From positions 235,647 through 299,646 of the forward strand of contig CASHSZ010000084.1 of the NCBI GenBank assembly GCA_949358305.1: a stretch of 64,000 nucleotides of DNA, given 5' to 3'. Source of the stretch: Strigamia acuminata. Lineage: Eukaryota; Arthropoda; Chilopoda; Geophilomorpha; Linotaeniidae. The notes beneath the pieces are model-generated. The model saw only the letters and a program-made list of their open reading frames with translations, had not been told where the DNA came from and did no database searches. Position 1 is the stretch's first letter. Each line of letters begins with the position of its first letter. Positions 1 through 9,673 of the stretch are shown one piece after another. The position numbers and the translations under genes were made by a program.

Positions 1-2415
1 CGGCACGTCAAGTGCATTGGTGCATTGACTTATGTACATGTCCCTTCACAAACCAGAGCGGGGAAATTGCAAGAGAGAGCATGGGCGGGGGCTTTGATTG
101 GATACGCCTCTACTACTCGTGGGTATCGGATTTGGGATCCGAATAGAAACCAAGTTTTTCTCTCAAAACACGTTAAAATTTTGGAACAGAATTTCTGGTA
201 CGAGAAGGTAAAGAATCCCCAAGCTGGCCCATCACCTGCTACTGACGATTCAGATTTATCAGGTGAAGAGTCTTGTAATGACTCTGACACAGACAGTGTT
301 CATAGCGAACCTATCCCCGAGGAAGAGGTCAAAGTGGTTGAAAAACTCGTAGAGAGACCCATTCAGGCCAGACCACCTGGGGGACCCGACTATGTAGATG
401 CCATGCAATACATCATTGGAGATATACATGGCCTAAATTTTGATGAAATCGGTGGGGCGAAGGGGGATGATAGGGATTTCTTCAATATTTATCCCGACGA
501 CGATGAAGGAGAAGTTGAAGAGGAAGTTGAGGACCCAGATGCAAGTCCTCAATTGTCGCCCCAATTGTCACCCACACCCCCTCGTCGGAACCCGCCTAGA
601 AAAGGGAAAGACATTGGCGAACGCACAGCTTCAACGAGTGACTTGTTGCCTCTAGATATGACTTTGTGGCAAAGACGGCAGACTGTACGTCAAAGCGGGG
701 CAACAGCTGGGAAAGTTGATGTTTGGTACATCACACCAAAGCACGAGAAGCTCCGCAGCCGTGTTGAGGTTGTCCGTTGGTGCAAAGCCGAGGGATATGA
801 ATATAAATCGGAATTGTTTAACTTCAAAGATGTGACTATCGGTTTTGCTGGTTGCTGCTCTGTCGAGCCGGACACGTACGAAGAAGCGGTCAAAGGCGCC
901 AGCAAACCTGATTGGGAAAACGCGATGGAAGACGAAATAAATATCTTCAAAGAGCGTGAGGTTTATGTCGAAGTCGACAAAGACCAAGTTAAAGACAAAA
1001 CCTTATTGGGATCAAAATGGATATACAAGTTAAAAAGGGATCACACGGGTACGATCAGAAGATATCGTGCTCGTCTCGTTGCACAAGGCTTCAAGCAGAA
1101 GCCAGGCATTGACTTTACTGAGGTATTTTCCCCAGTAGTCAACTTCGTGTTAGTCATGATGTTCTTCTGTGTGTTAGTGGTACTGAGGGGCTGGCGTGAC
1201 GTACACCTTGACATTAAGGCCGCATACCTATATGGGGACCTCGACGAAGTGCAATATATCCACATCCCAAAAGGATATCGAACGACTGAAAACCAACATA
1301 AATGTTGGGAACTGAGAAAGTCTCTTTACGGGCTTCATCAGTCTGGTCGTATGTGGTACCAGCGACTCCACGACCAGCTGATTGAAATTGGATTTGAACC
1401 GGTCTTGGGTCTCAATTGCGTGTATAGCTTGGGCACTGACGCTATACTTATTTTCTATGTCGATGACATAGTATTGTTTTCAAAAGACAACATAGCAGAG
1501 GAGTGCGTTTTGGATTGGATTCAACAATCATTTGAGATTGTCAATTTGGGCCCCGTCACCCTTTTGTTAGGGATAGAGTTTTGTAGGGACGGGGAGAATA
1601 TCTTTATTCATCAGCGCGCTTATATTGCAAAGTTGTGTAAGCAATATGGGATTGACTCTTGTCATCGAGTTAGAGTGCCTGGCACCCCGGGCACCATGAT
1701 CCAAAAGGTTCAGACGGGGGAACGTGTCAATTCGAGTTTTCCGTATCGGTCTCTTGTCGGCAGTTTGCTTTTCATCGCAAGTCGTACAAGACCCGATATT
1801 CTGTTTTCGGTGATAGTGTTGTCTCAATACAACGAGACTCACTCGACTCGACACGTGAATATGCTGCTCCAAATCTTGCGATACCTAGGGAATACGCCAA
1901 ATTATTCCATCAATCTTGGAAACTGTCAAAGTGAAAACTTGACCGTTTATACGGATGCGTCCTTCGCATTAGACCAGGACAAACGTCGGAGCTTTGGTGG
2001 GCACATCATCTACCTGGGAGGCGTCCCGATCTCTTGGAACTGCCATAAGCAGACCATCACTGCACTTTCCATTATGGAGAGCGAATTCTTGGCGGTGGTA
2101 GACGGTGTGAAGGAAATAATTTGGTTAGAGCGCATATTTGGTGCTGACGTGATGATGGATGGGTTTAACCGGCAAATACCGTGTGTATACGCTGACTCAA
2201 TGCCAGCGATCCAATATGCGAAGAATCGCATAGAGAATCGCGCAAACAAACACATAGATGTTAAACTACACTTCGTGCGCGACTGGTTTGAAAAGGGTGT
2301 CTTTCGAATCAGACACATCCCGGGAACCCTTAATGTGGCCGATCTTATGACCAAGTGGCTGTCTCGCGCAAAACTAGATGCATTGTGCGAGCATATTTTT
2401 GTAGCGGCAAAGTAG
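1..2415 (+). CDS. Ty1/copia polyprotein, 3' part (integrase C-terminus, RT, RNase H); runs off left edge
   Basis: The reading frame is open from base 1, so the gene continues to the left of the window and the TTG at 25 is not a real start. It begins in the copia integrase C-terminal region (GYRIWDP-type motif), passes an acidic linker, then reverse transcriptase with the catalytic YVDD motif (YVDDIVLFS) and a copia-type RNase H with TDAS, MESE, ADS and VADLMTK motifs. The stop is TAG at 2413-2415. All visible catalytic residues are intact. A purine run (2422-2430, GAAGGGGGA) and a TGTTGG LTR start follow directly, as expected for the 3' end of a copia element. Gag, protease and the integrase core lie outside the window. 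Family assignment is from motif order and is secure. Confidence 0.93.
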   Translation, partial: RHVKCIGALTYVHVPSQTRAGKLQERAWAGALIGYASTTRGYRIWDPNRNQVFLSKHVKILEQNFWYEKVKNPQAGPSPATDDSDLSGEESCNDSDTDSVHSEPIPEEEVKVVEKLVERPIQARPPGGPDYVDAMQYIIGDIHGLNFDEIGGAKGDDRDFFNIYPDDDEGEVEEEVEDPDASPQLSPQLSPTPPRRNPPRKGKDIGERTASTSDLLPLDMTLWQRRQTVRQSGATAGKVDVWYITPKHEKLRSRVEVVRWCKAEGYEYKSELFNFKDVTIGFAGCCSVEPDTYEEAVKGASKPDWENAMEDEINIFKEREVYVEVDKDQVKDKTLLGSKWIYKLKRDHTGTIRRYRARLVAQGFKQKPGIDFTEVFSPVVNFVLVMMFFCVLVVLRGWRDVHLDIKAAYLYGDLDEVQYIHIPKGYRTTENQHKCWELRKSLYGLHQSGRMWYQRLHDQLIEIGFEPVLGLNCVYSLGTDAILIFYVDDIVLFSKDNIAEECVLDWIQQSFEIVNLGPVTLLLGIEFCRDGENIFIHQRAYIAKLCKQYGIDSCHRVRVPGTPGTMIQKVQTGERVNSSFPYRSLVGSLLFIASRTRPDILFSVIVLSQYNETHSTRHVNMLLQILRYLGNTPNYSINLGNCQSENLTVYTDASFALDQDKRRSFGGHIIYLGGVPISWNCHKQTITALSIMESEFLAVVDGVKEIIWLERIFGADVMMDGFNRQIPCVYADSMPAIQYAKNRIENRANKHIDVKLHFVRDWFEKGVFRIRHIPGTLNVADLMTKWLSRAKLDALCEHIFVAAK

Positions 2416-2421
2416 TTCATC

Positions 2422-2805
2422 GAAGGGGGATTTGTTGGTTTGCGATGAATTATTTGCGATAATCATATTTGTTGTGCATTTCCGAGTAGGCACAATAAGC
2501 GCGTTACTTCTTGTATTGTTACGAATGGTCAGCCAATTGATTTGATTTTTATCTATAAGCTTGTTCTGTACCGCAATTGGCTGTGTCGACTTGATAACGT
2601 GCGTTCCCGTCGTCTGCTTGTTAAGCGACGATACTTTAGTTATGTTTGGTATTGTTTATCCATTACTTTAGCCTATGTTTTATTGTAAAGAATAAATCTA
2701 TTCAATTGTGATAATAGATTTGTTCTCCTTGTTGATCTGTAATCAAGGTTGAGATTATATAGCCTCAACCCAGACCACTGTTTTATGTTCTCACGGTGAA
2801 TAAAG
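2422..2805 (+). repeat. Polypurine tract and probable 3' LTR of the left copia element
   Basis: GAAGGGGGA at 2422-2430 is a typical polypurine tract, and TGTTGG at 2433 is a typical copia LTR start. AATAAA occurs near 2691 and 2800 and could serve as the poly(A) signal. The 5' LTR is outside the window, so the right end of the LTR cannot be placed. The stretch to 2805 has no convincing coding content. Confidence 0.55.
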
Positions 2806-4161
2806 ATGGCGGTCGCGTGTTGCGAATTAACCGCACTTTGTAATTGCGTTTCCACTGATTTCCGAGAGCCACAGGACCGTTTTACCTCATCAGTTAACAC
2901 CTCTTTGCCGTTCGCTTGCCGTCCAGTCACCAGCGACATGCGACCAGATCCATCGGTGCCCGTGCCACAAGTGACATCGGTCATCCGTTTTGAGGGATAC
3001 GTCTCTCACGAACCATTTCCCGCACAGGAGTGCGCTGATCTCTGGAGGCGATTCTCATCGTTTCCCGAGACAGCCCAAACGATGTACCTCGCGCATCTGG
3101 ACGAATACCAACTCGCTCAGATCCGCGAAGGTGAGAAGGAATGGCAATGGCTTGCGCGAGAGCTTACGTCGTGCAAGTCCGACAAGCAACTGCAACGGAC
3201 GCTGCAGAAGATGAACAGGAAGTTGTCGGAGGGACTTCTTCGAATCCTGTTCCAAGGAGTCTTTCCCGACCCACAGATTGCTCTGGCCGCCGCCACTCGA
3301 TTGTGGACCGTGCCGCTAGGGCTTCCACGAGCCTTGCTGGACGATTGGGAGTCAGTTCGCCCCGATCCTCCAACGATGCTCGCCGAATTGACGCAACAAG
3401 CCGAGGCGACTGGCGAAACTCCGGCTGGATCCGCCATTCGACTACGGCAGGAATGGGCTGCGCTGAAGCAGCGACGCACAGCGGAACGAGCCACCGCCCG
3501 TCCCGCTGGCGCACCACCGTCATCCGCAGCTCCACTCCACGCTGCCATCACGGCAACGTCGAGTGTTTCCCGTGCGACCGAGGCACCGAGTTGCAACATC
3601 TCGTCTCCGATGGAATGGCTCGACAGCGACGATCGCGAGTTCGTCGTGCCTGTGGCCTGCGGTGCCAGACCAAAGACGCGCACCCCGGCTTTACGCAGAT
3701 CCAGATCCCTCTCGATCTGCAAGAAGTCGCCGCCACCGCCGCCTCCTCCAAAGGATTCGCCGCCAAGAGATAGGGGATCGAGTATGGCCACCCACCTCAC
3801 CGCCTATCAACGTTTGCGCTCATTATACGCCTTTTGCTACATAACGAGCGCAACGAAAACGATTCTCCAGAACAGCGAGGATTTATGCAACCGAGTCCTC
3901 GCGTGGCTGGAAAACCACATCAAGGAACAGCAGCCGTGGATCCTGCATCAACGCCTGGTGTTCGCTCGAATTACGCCTCAAGACCCGCAGGAGTACTTCG
4001 AGATGGGTTTTGGACGAAGGGATGGTGTGGACCGCATCAAGCAAGTGTGGCTCCACATCAACCCTGGCTTCCGGTCAGGACCAAACGCCGGCCGACCTTT
4101 GTGCACCGTCACCGAGCACAAAGATCCAAACGATCATTCGACGGACATGTTGCCGAAATAA
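2806..4161 (+). CDS. Third ORF (ORF3) of a gypsy-type element, fragment next to its 3' LTR
   Basis: A 451-aa frame with no match to gag, pol or env that I recognise. It resembles the 885-aa ORF3 of gypsy element G2 (34724-37381) in two blocks. Block A (about 59-220 here, 453-625 in G2) shares YLA, GVFxDxxxAxAA, LPRALxxxW and PxPxxL. Block B (about 331-446 here, 740-852 in G2) shares YxRL, LxWL, HxRxxxAR, WxH and a G...P...DPxD tail. A proline-rich linker with eight consecutive prolines lies between them, as in G2. It has no signal peptide, furin site or membrane segment. It sits about 175 bp upstream of a gypsy polypurine tract and LTR, the env position. The N-terminal half and the rest of the element are missing; the left copia element or an older deletion may have removed them. 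The function is unknown. Confidence 0.7.
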   Translation: MAVACCELTALCNCVSTDFREPQDRFTSSVNTSLPFACRPVTSDMRPDPSVPVPQVTSVIRFEGYVSHEPFPAQECADLWRRFSSFPETAQTMYLAHLDEYQLAQIREGEKEWQWLARELTSCKSDKQLQRTLQKMNRKLSEGLLRILFQGVFPDPQIALAAATRLWTVPLGLPRALLDDWESVRPDPPTMLAELTQQAEATGETPAGSAIRLRQEWAALKQRRTAERATARPAGAPPSSAAPLHAAITATSSVSRATEAPSCNISSPMEWLDSDDREFVVPVACGARPKTRTPALRRSRSLSICKKSPPPPPPPKDSPPRDRGSSMATHLTAYQRLRSLYAFCYITSATKTILQNSEDLCNRVLAWLENHIKEQQPWILHQRLVFARITPQDPQEYFEMGFGRRDGVDRIKQVWLHINPGFRSGPNAGRPLCTVTEHKDPNDHSTDMLPK

Positions 4162-4320
4162 TTAGGGAACACGCCCGTTTATTAAAAATGATTCCTTTTT
4201 TATTTTTATATTGTAATAAAAAAGAATAAATATATATCCTGTTCCATTTTACTTTGAAACCTTGTGTATTTATTCCTATACTTACCTGTCTCTTTTTGGA
4301 AAAGAATAAGATTCTTTCTT

Positions 4321-5413
4321 AAAAGGGGGGGGAAGTGTGGTGACCTCAAATATTCCTATTTGAGTGCGCACCATATTTCCAAATTGTCTTATAAACATAT
4401 TCAACAAACTTATATGTTTTGTTTCAATGTAAATTGAAATAAAACATACATTAATAAAATATAAAACAAGACACAATATTACCCAAATAATATTGTGTTT
4501 TGCAGCAAGTTTTGGCCCAGCAACAGCGTCAACCAATCGCGCTGCAGCGTGCATTGCTTTGATGATGCTGCTAGGCGTGTGCCTGGGCGGAGCATCCCTT
4601 CCCCTCGCGCGTGCCCGGCTCGATTGTTGCACACGACCCGAAGGCGGCCGTGTGTGATCTTCATGCAACTCGTCATCTGCGCAGCTTTTCTGAGCAGATT
4701 TAGAAGTGAGCCAAACGGTTTTGGCCCACTCTTCCCGCACTCTTGATTCCACCTCCAAACTGTTCACAACCGTGTCAAACTTCTGCCAAAACTGCAAAGT
4801 GTGATCTGTGATTCTTGGACGAATTGAGTTTCATCGCTGGTCTGTACCCACTGTACGGAATAGCAACTTTCTAGCTTGAATTACTACGAGTAATTTAAGC
4901 CATTTCTGTGTGTGAAACTAACATCGAGTTTACTCTGTTAGTTTGAAGGCTTTGTGTTGAGTTTAACTCCACAAGGCGAATTGTGTTAAGACGGATTGTT
5001 ACGTCGAGCTTGCTCCGTAATAATCAAATCGCTGTGTGCAAGACGTATTCTCGTGTTGAGCTTGCTCCGCGAGGATTTTTAGTATATTTTAGCAAAGTAT
5101 TTTAGCGTCGAGTTTACTCCGCTAAAATCCCGCGCTCACACGACGCCATCGACGCCATTTTGGAGCCAACGGTCAACTGTGAGTGTCCAAGTACGAAGAG
5201 AAACCAGATCGACCCAGTCATTACACTTATTATTTCGCATTATATTCGGGTGTATTTAAAACGATTAAAACAATCTAATTTTTCCTTTACTCTGTGTAAA
5301 ATCATTCCCCTAGACAACCATTTGGCCACAGAGTAGAAGTCCTGTACGGCATCTCACCGACGATTGCTTATTAAATTTATATAATTTAATAAGTAAAAAC
5401 CCGGATCGCCGCA
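4321..5413 (+). repeat. Polypurine tract plus 3' LTR (4336-5413, 1078 bp) of the ORF3-bearing gypsy fragment
   Basis: A purine run (AAAAGGGGGGGGAAG, 4321-4335) precedes TGTGGTGACC at 4336. The right end is taken as GGATCGCCGCA at 5413, because the solo LTR at 52782-53746 (read on the minus strand) starts TGTGGTGATC and ends GGATCGCAGCA. The LTR therefore belongs to the same family as that solo LTR, and its first ten bases equal those of the G2 LTR. The middle part (4874-5128) carries a hairpin array, annotated separately. No second copy is present, so the boundaries rest on this comparison and are good to a few bases. Confidence 0.75.
4874..5128 (+). promoter_or_regulatory. Row of six RNA-like hairpins with a conserved 12-nt apical core
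   Basis: Five hairpins share the apical core TYGAGYTTRCTC, in which GAGY pairs with RCTC. Each is flanked by a different but complementary stem: 4915-4923/4936-4944, 4949-4956/4970-4977, 4994-5003/5016-5025, 5047-5055/5068-5076 and 5099-5107/5120-5128. The core varies in pairs (GAGT with ACTC, GAGC with GCTC). Several stems keep pairing through G-U. A sixth hairpin, 4874-4885/4889-4900, has a 12-pair stem and a 3-nt loop. Pairing was checked base by base on the given strand, which is the sense strand of this LTR. The role is not known; a packaging, dimerisation or RNA-stability function is an inference. Confidence 0.8.
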
Positions 5414-6033
5414 ACTTGTGTTTGGAAAGTGAAGAAGGACTCGGGTTTAGTTGGTTTAAATTCCAATTCTCTTTTATTAATTCAAACCGGAAATTTTCAA
5501 ATAGAAATATCCGAGGTTAGATCAAATTATACAGTTTTACAAAGTTAAAGTCAGACAGTGGCTTACTGTCTGTGATTATTAAATGAAATCTTAATTCTAT
5601 TGTTTTACATGTCATATTTTTACTTAAACTTAAGTAACTTACACTATAAACAATTAACTCTTATATGACCAAAGTAAATTCAATAACCTAAGTAAATAGA
5701 CAGAGACAAGGGCCGTGCCTACAACAGGCTGACACATCCCGCAAACTCTCTAATATAATAATGAATGAGAATTTACTGTTATGGTTATATCATTAAGGCA
5801 TCGTGGGCCCGGACACAACCGGCCGAAAGAATTAGGAACGCCTTCTTGGGCCCAATAAAAACATCGGGGTGTGTTATTATTGGCGATTATAAACTCGCAT
5901 TTTGTAATAGTTTACTATGTGGGAATTGTTCTATCAGTAGTTGGATAAAATAGTGTAGTGATAAGGGAAAAGTGCAGCCCGCAAAAACTCACATTTTTGA
6001 CAATTGGAAAAAAATAAAAAATAAAAAATAAAA
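5414..6033. other. AT-rich stretch without a recognised gene
   Basis: No coding frame above about 60 codons looks real. I see no tRNA, clear LTR ends or inverted repeats of note. This may be old flanking DNA or decayed element sequence. Confidence 0.5.
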
Positions 6034-6333
6034 TCAAAACAAATGAAACAAACAAACAAACAAACAAATGAAAGTGGGAATAGACCGCCTCCTCCTAATA
6101 TTCAACTTCCTAATATTCAACGAAAGATTGGAACCACCAACCGCCTCCTCGGCGCCTTCGTCGTCGTCGTTCTCTATCTCATCCATCATCTCCTCCATCG
6201 CCTCCCGCCATCTCCCCCCTGCTTCTTCCAGTATTTTCTCAAATTTCTCTATCATCGTCTTCATCATTTTCTGGAGTCTTTCCTCCGTCCTCTCCACCAT
6301 CCCCTTAATTCTCTTCTCTAGCATCTCGATCAT
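6034..6333 (-). CDS. Short coiled-coil ORF, uncertain
   Basis: The frame starts at an ATG and its first 65 residues are rich in M, K, E and R with heptad-like spacing, then an acidic patch. Its C-terminus reads through a simple (AAAC)n repeat (6046-6067), which is unlike a real protein end. A possible 3' splice site (TCTTTCTCCAG on the minus strand) lies upstream near 6430. It could be a remnant exon or a chance frame in purine-biased DNA. No family is recognised. Confidence 0.25.
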   Translation of the reverse strand: MIEMLEKRIKGMVERTEERLQKMMKTMIEKFEKILEEAGGRWREAMEEMMDEIENDDDEGAEEAVGGSNLSLNIRKLNIRRRRSIPTFICLFVCLFHLF

Positions 6334-6953
6334 TTTCCCGACCCTTTCCTCCGCAGTCGTCGTCGTCTCTTCGGTCTACCCTTTACTCGGCGTCGGCGGT
6401 GGCAAAAACGTCTCTCTTCGACCGAGCGACTGGAGAAAGAGAGAAGAGAACGAATAAATATAAAATGGTTAAATAAAAAAGGTAAACCAGTAAATATCGG
6501 AATGGGATACAGACCCCCTTGACCTTCGTGAGATCCATCATTTTTCGCTCTCGCGCATCTGTAGCGGGGCTGCTGGCGCTCGAGGTTGGCGCGCGATTCC
6601 ACGCCTCCACAAAGTCGACGGGCTTCAAATGGACGGCGGGTAACAGAGACGCCTCTGTGGACGGCTTTTCTCCTTTTTATTTCCTTTTCCATCTCTTCTT
6701 CTGTGGAGAAAAAAGATAAAAATAAAAATTGTAACAAATAAAACCAAAACATGGGACGTCGAAAGAAACATCCGCGCAGACATACATGGATGAAGAAACT
6801 AATTGCTTATTGATGCTCACCCTCAACATGCTCCGCGGGTTTAAAATATATACCCGGAAGTCTTTTCTGATGTCTTCGTAAGCCGTCGTTTGTGGCAAGA
6901 TATTTTTTTATTAGATCAGTACATATCGTAAATACATTTAAATAATAAGAAAA

Positions 6954-7587
6954 TTACAGTTGAAAGAAACCTGAGTCTTCACTGGTGTCAGTTTCATTTT
7001 CAGAGGAACTGAATTGAGTTTCACTTTCAGAAGAACTGATCTTTTAACTCTCCTACTTGCATTAATGTAACCAGGTTTGCTAGAGTTCTAATTGCAAGAT
7101 GTTTAATTATTTGCTCAGGTTTGCTTTGAAACAAAACCTCCAAACTTTCATTCATTTCTGGCTCAGCGTAATTCTTAAAAATATCTACATCATCCACAGA
7201 ATCTTCATCCCATGGATGTTTAGCCTTACACTGGCAACACCTTGGCTCAACTGACTCTCGAACTTTATCTGCAATCACTGGCTCTGGTGGAGAAATCGTT
7301 ATCGCAAAATCTATTACTTTTGCTCATAATAAGGGGGTCGATAAGGATTGTTTCCTCTTCTTCCTTATGTACCAATCTGCAGTCCGGCAACATACCCACT
7401 CTCTGGCGGCTGGCTGAATCACACCTTTCACAACGAACGGCGCTATGTCAGGATTCCACGGGGTGGCGGTTTGGCGCTTCTTAAGCCCTCCACAATTGAC
7501 ACACACTACTAAATGGGCTCTGGAGAACACTCCTTGTAGCCAGCCGCATCCACCACATAAAGTGTAGGGAGCTTCATCTGCATTCAT
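6954..7587 (-). pseudogene. Zinc-ribbon-like protein remnant with acidic serine-rich tail
   Basis: A minus-strand frame starts at ATG 7587 (an in-frame TTG lies at 7614). It encodes a CxxC-x15-CxxC pair that looks like a zinc ribbon, a VCC motif and a basic stretch (RKKRK). A TGA at 7326-7324 interrupts it, but the same frame continues with coding character, including a CCQC motif, to about 7050. A one-step frame change then gives an acidic serine-rich tail (SSSESE, SSSENE) ending in TAA at 6954, and AATAAA follows about 45 nt downstream. The conserved composition across the stop and the poly(A) signal suggest a once-real gene, now broken or with introns I cannot place. No family is recognised. 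Confidence 0.45.
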
Positions 7588-7728
7588 TTTCAATTTCTTG
7601 CAGGCGTCTCCCAAGTTAACGTCGCTCTAAGCTCTTTCTTTTCGTTTCTTAGGAACCGAAGAGAGTTGTAGGTTCCGCGCGGCCACTAAAAGAGCGTCTG
7701 CCGTGACAAAACAACTGGAGGTGGCGCT

Positions 7729-7938
7729 TTAGATGTCGGAAATCCACCAGTGTTGTGTTGCGAGAACGACTCTTGGTACTGGATGGATGACAACTTCAAA
7801 AGTAGGCTCGGGGTCCATCATTGAACGTATGGCCGGTGGAGCCAAATGCATGTTCTGGCGGGCCCAATCCAGAATGGCAATGTCGTTGCCTGGTGTTGAT
7901 TCACGAGGGTTATGAGCCGACTCTTTCCGTCGTTCGGG
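7729..7938 (-). pseudogene. C-terminal fragment of an unidentified protein
   Basis: A 69-codon open frame with balanced amino-acid usage ends in TAA at 7731-7729. It contains DIAILDW, PEPTFEV and HPVPRV-type stretches and lies about 140 bp upstream, on the same strand, of the zinc-ribbon remnant. It has no start codon and begins after an in-frame TAA, so it is an exon or a fragment. The proline and tryptophan pattern faintly recalls the C-termini of small icosahedral virus capsid proteins, but I cannot support that from this sequence alone. Confidence 0.3.
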
Positions 7939-7999
7939 TTAAGGAAGACTCTCCCCAATGTAGTAAGTACCGGCGCTTGGCTGCTTTACCTCGTTGATC

Positions 8000-8780
8000 T
8001 CTGTCCATATTTATATAAAAGAGAAAATAATATGACTAAGCATAACTTTTATTATTTCGTGGACCCTGGAGTTGAATTAAGGACGCCGAAATATGCTTAA
8101 AAGGTGCGGGACGTCGCATTGTGCGATCCGCCATCTTTAATCGTTTGAAACATAATAAAGAACAATCAGTTCTAACAATCAGGCTAATTGCCCTCGATAC
8201 ACAATATAGATAGGACAAATCAATAAAAAGAACATACAGATTTGTCCTTTACAAAAGTCAAAGTAAACTACTAGAAACAATTTGCAATGTAACTAAATAA
8301 AAGATGCTCTTTTGAGCAGATGACAAGACTGTGTGTTATTATAAATAACCGATTGATTGCGGTACCGTAACAAGCATTATAAACAAATCAATCAATCACT
8401 ATGGGCACAGAAAACAATAACACACGCATTACACCTAACCAGAAATGTGTAACTGAGAAGAGACAAATGTTTGGGCATATAATAATAAAAGGTAGAAATA
8501 TAAATAATTGGTTTATTTTATCAAAATGTAGTCCGCACCAGTAAGCGCTCCGAAATCATCCTAAAATTAAAGAAAATTAATGTAATTGAAAAAATTAAAG
8601 AAACAATACTTATATAATAAATCCGTCCTGGGGACTCGATGCATGTCGCCGTTAGAAATTGGCTACCATCAATATCTTCAAAGTCTACAGGGAGGTTATC
8701 AAGCACGGGAATGTACACTGTAATGTGTTTCTGATCGTGATGTAAAATGATGAAGGTGGATTTGAATGTGGAGACAGTCA
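8000..8780. other. AT-rich stretch without a recognised gene
   Basis: No supported coding frame. The 121-aa minus-strand frame at 8521-8886 overlaps an old LTR and ends in a hydrophobic AT-rich run, so it is not called as a gene. Confidence 0.45.
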
Positions 8781-8785
8781 AAAAG

Positions 8786-8950
8786 CAGCCATAGCCATGC
8801 TTAGGTTGAAAATTAACATAAGTGATTTTATTAAACAAATTGGTACAGGGGGCTCTGGCGGTAGCGAGCGCGTCATAATTTAACATAAAACAAAATGGAG
8901 TCAGAACACTCCATCATCCCCTTAATTGGGAACCAACCAAGGGAGCAAAT
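8786..8950 (-). repeat. Diverged LTR end related to gypsy element G1
   Basis: This matches, with many substitutions, the G1 LTR and the bases next to it (17330-17470). Both share GCAGCCAT, ATTAACATAAGTG, ATGGAGT, the ACTCCA LTR edge (here at 8913), then CCCCTTAATTGGG and GGGAGCAA. It is an old relative of G1 in the same minus-strand orientation. The other LTR end was not located. Confidence 0.6.
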
Positions 8951-9374
8951 TACACAAACAATTATTTAAAAAGGCCCATAATTAGGCCCATAACCAATAT
9001 TAGCAGTTTCCCAAACTAAGTGGGACAAGTAAATCCAAACATGCTTATAGGGCAACAGCACGTTAGAATTTCCTTCAAGAAAACTTGTAATAAAGAAAGC
9101 ATGTAATTAAATATCATCTCATTATTACAACAACAGCTGCTTGCAAGAAAACGGATTAAACTAATCTAATTAAAGTTGTGTGCTCTGGTAGGTTAACCAA
9201 ACAAACTTATTGTCACCATCCGTGATGACTAGAGATCGGATATTTATGCAAAATAAAATTTGGTTTATGTGCATAAAATATGCACTAAAAATTCCATTTT
9301 ATGCAAAATAAAAATAAAAATATGCAAAATAAAATAATTTATTCGATTGAAATAAGGTGTTAAATAACAACTTA
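8951..9374. repeat. AT-rich flank with ATGCAAAATAAAA-type repeats
   Basis: Between 9246 and 9335 the unit ATGCAAAATAAAA and variants recur several times. No gene is seen. This sequence forms the left flank of the BEL/Pao element. Confidence 0.5.
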
Positions 9375-9673
9375 TGTAACGTTGCACGAGCAACTTGTAT
9401 AAGTGAAACACTATTTAAACTTATTAAAACTACGGATGGAGTCGGATTCGGATCGAAGGTTGTTGCAAACTCAAAGAACGATGTAGACAAGGTTACATTT
9501 GAAAAGACAGTGAAATTTTATTCAAATTTTTAGGTATATAACACAAAAGGATTAAGCTAATCCTTAAATTCCAAGAATACAGATCCGGGTCACAAGTGAG
9601 CTTTTTTCACTTGCGCCACGGTGTTAAAAGACATAATTAAACTGGTTCACTTTGGAAACCGCCAGTTTCCACA
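9375..9673 (-). repeat. BEL/Pao 3' LTR
   Basis: 299 bp, beginning TGTGGAAAC on the minus strand. The polyprotein stop (9637-9639) falls inside it. It is preceded in element orientation by GGGACGGGGGGAC. Confidence 0.95.

Noticed and set aside
3117..3800. Long frames on both strands across the ORF3 fragment
   Set aside because: These are GC-rich shadows of ORF3; only the 2806 frame aligns with G2 ORF3.
8521..8886. 121-codon minus-strand frame
   Set aside because: It overlaps an old LTR and its C-terminus is a hydrophobic AT-rich run without motifs.
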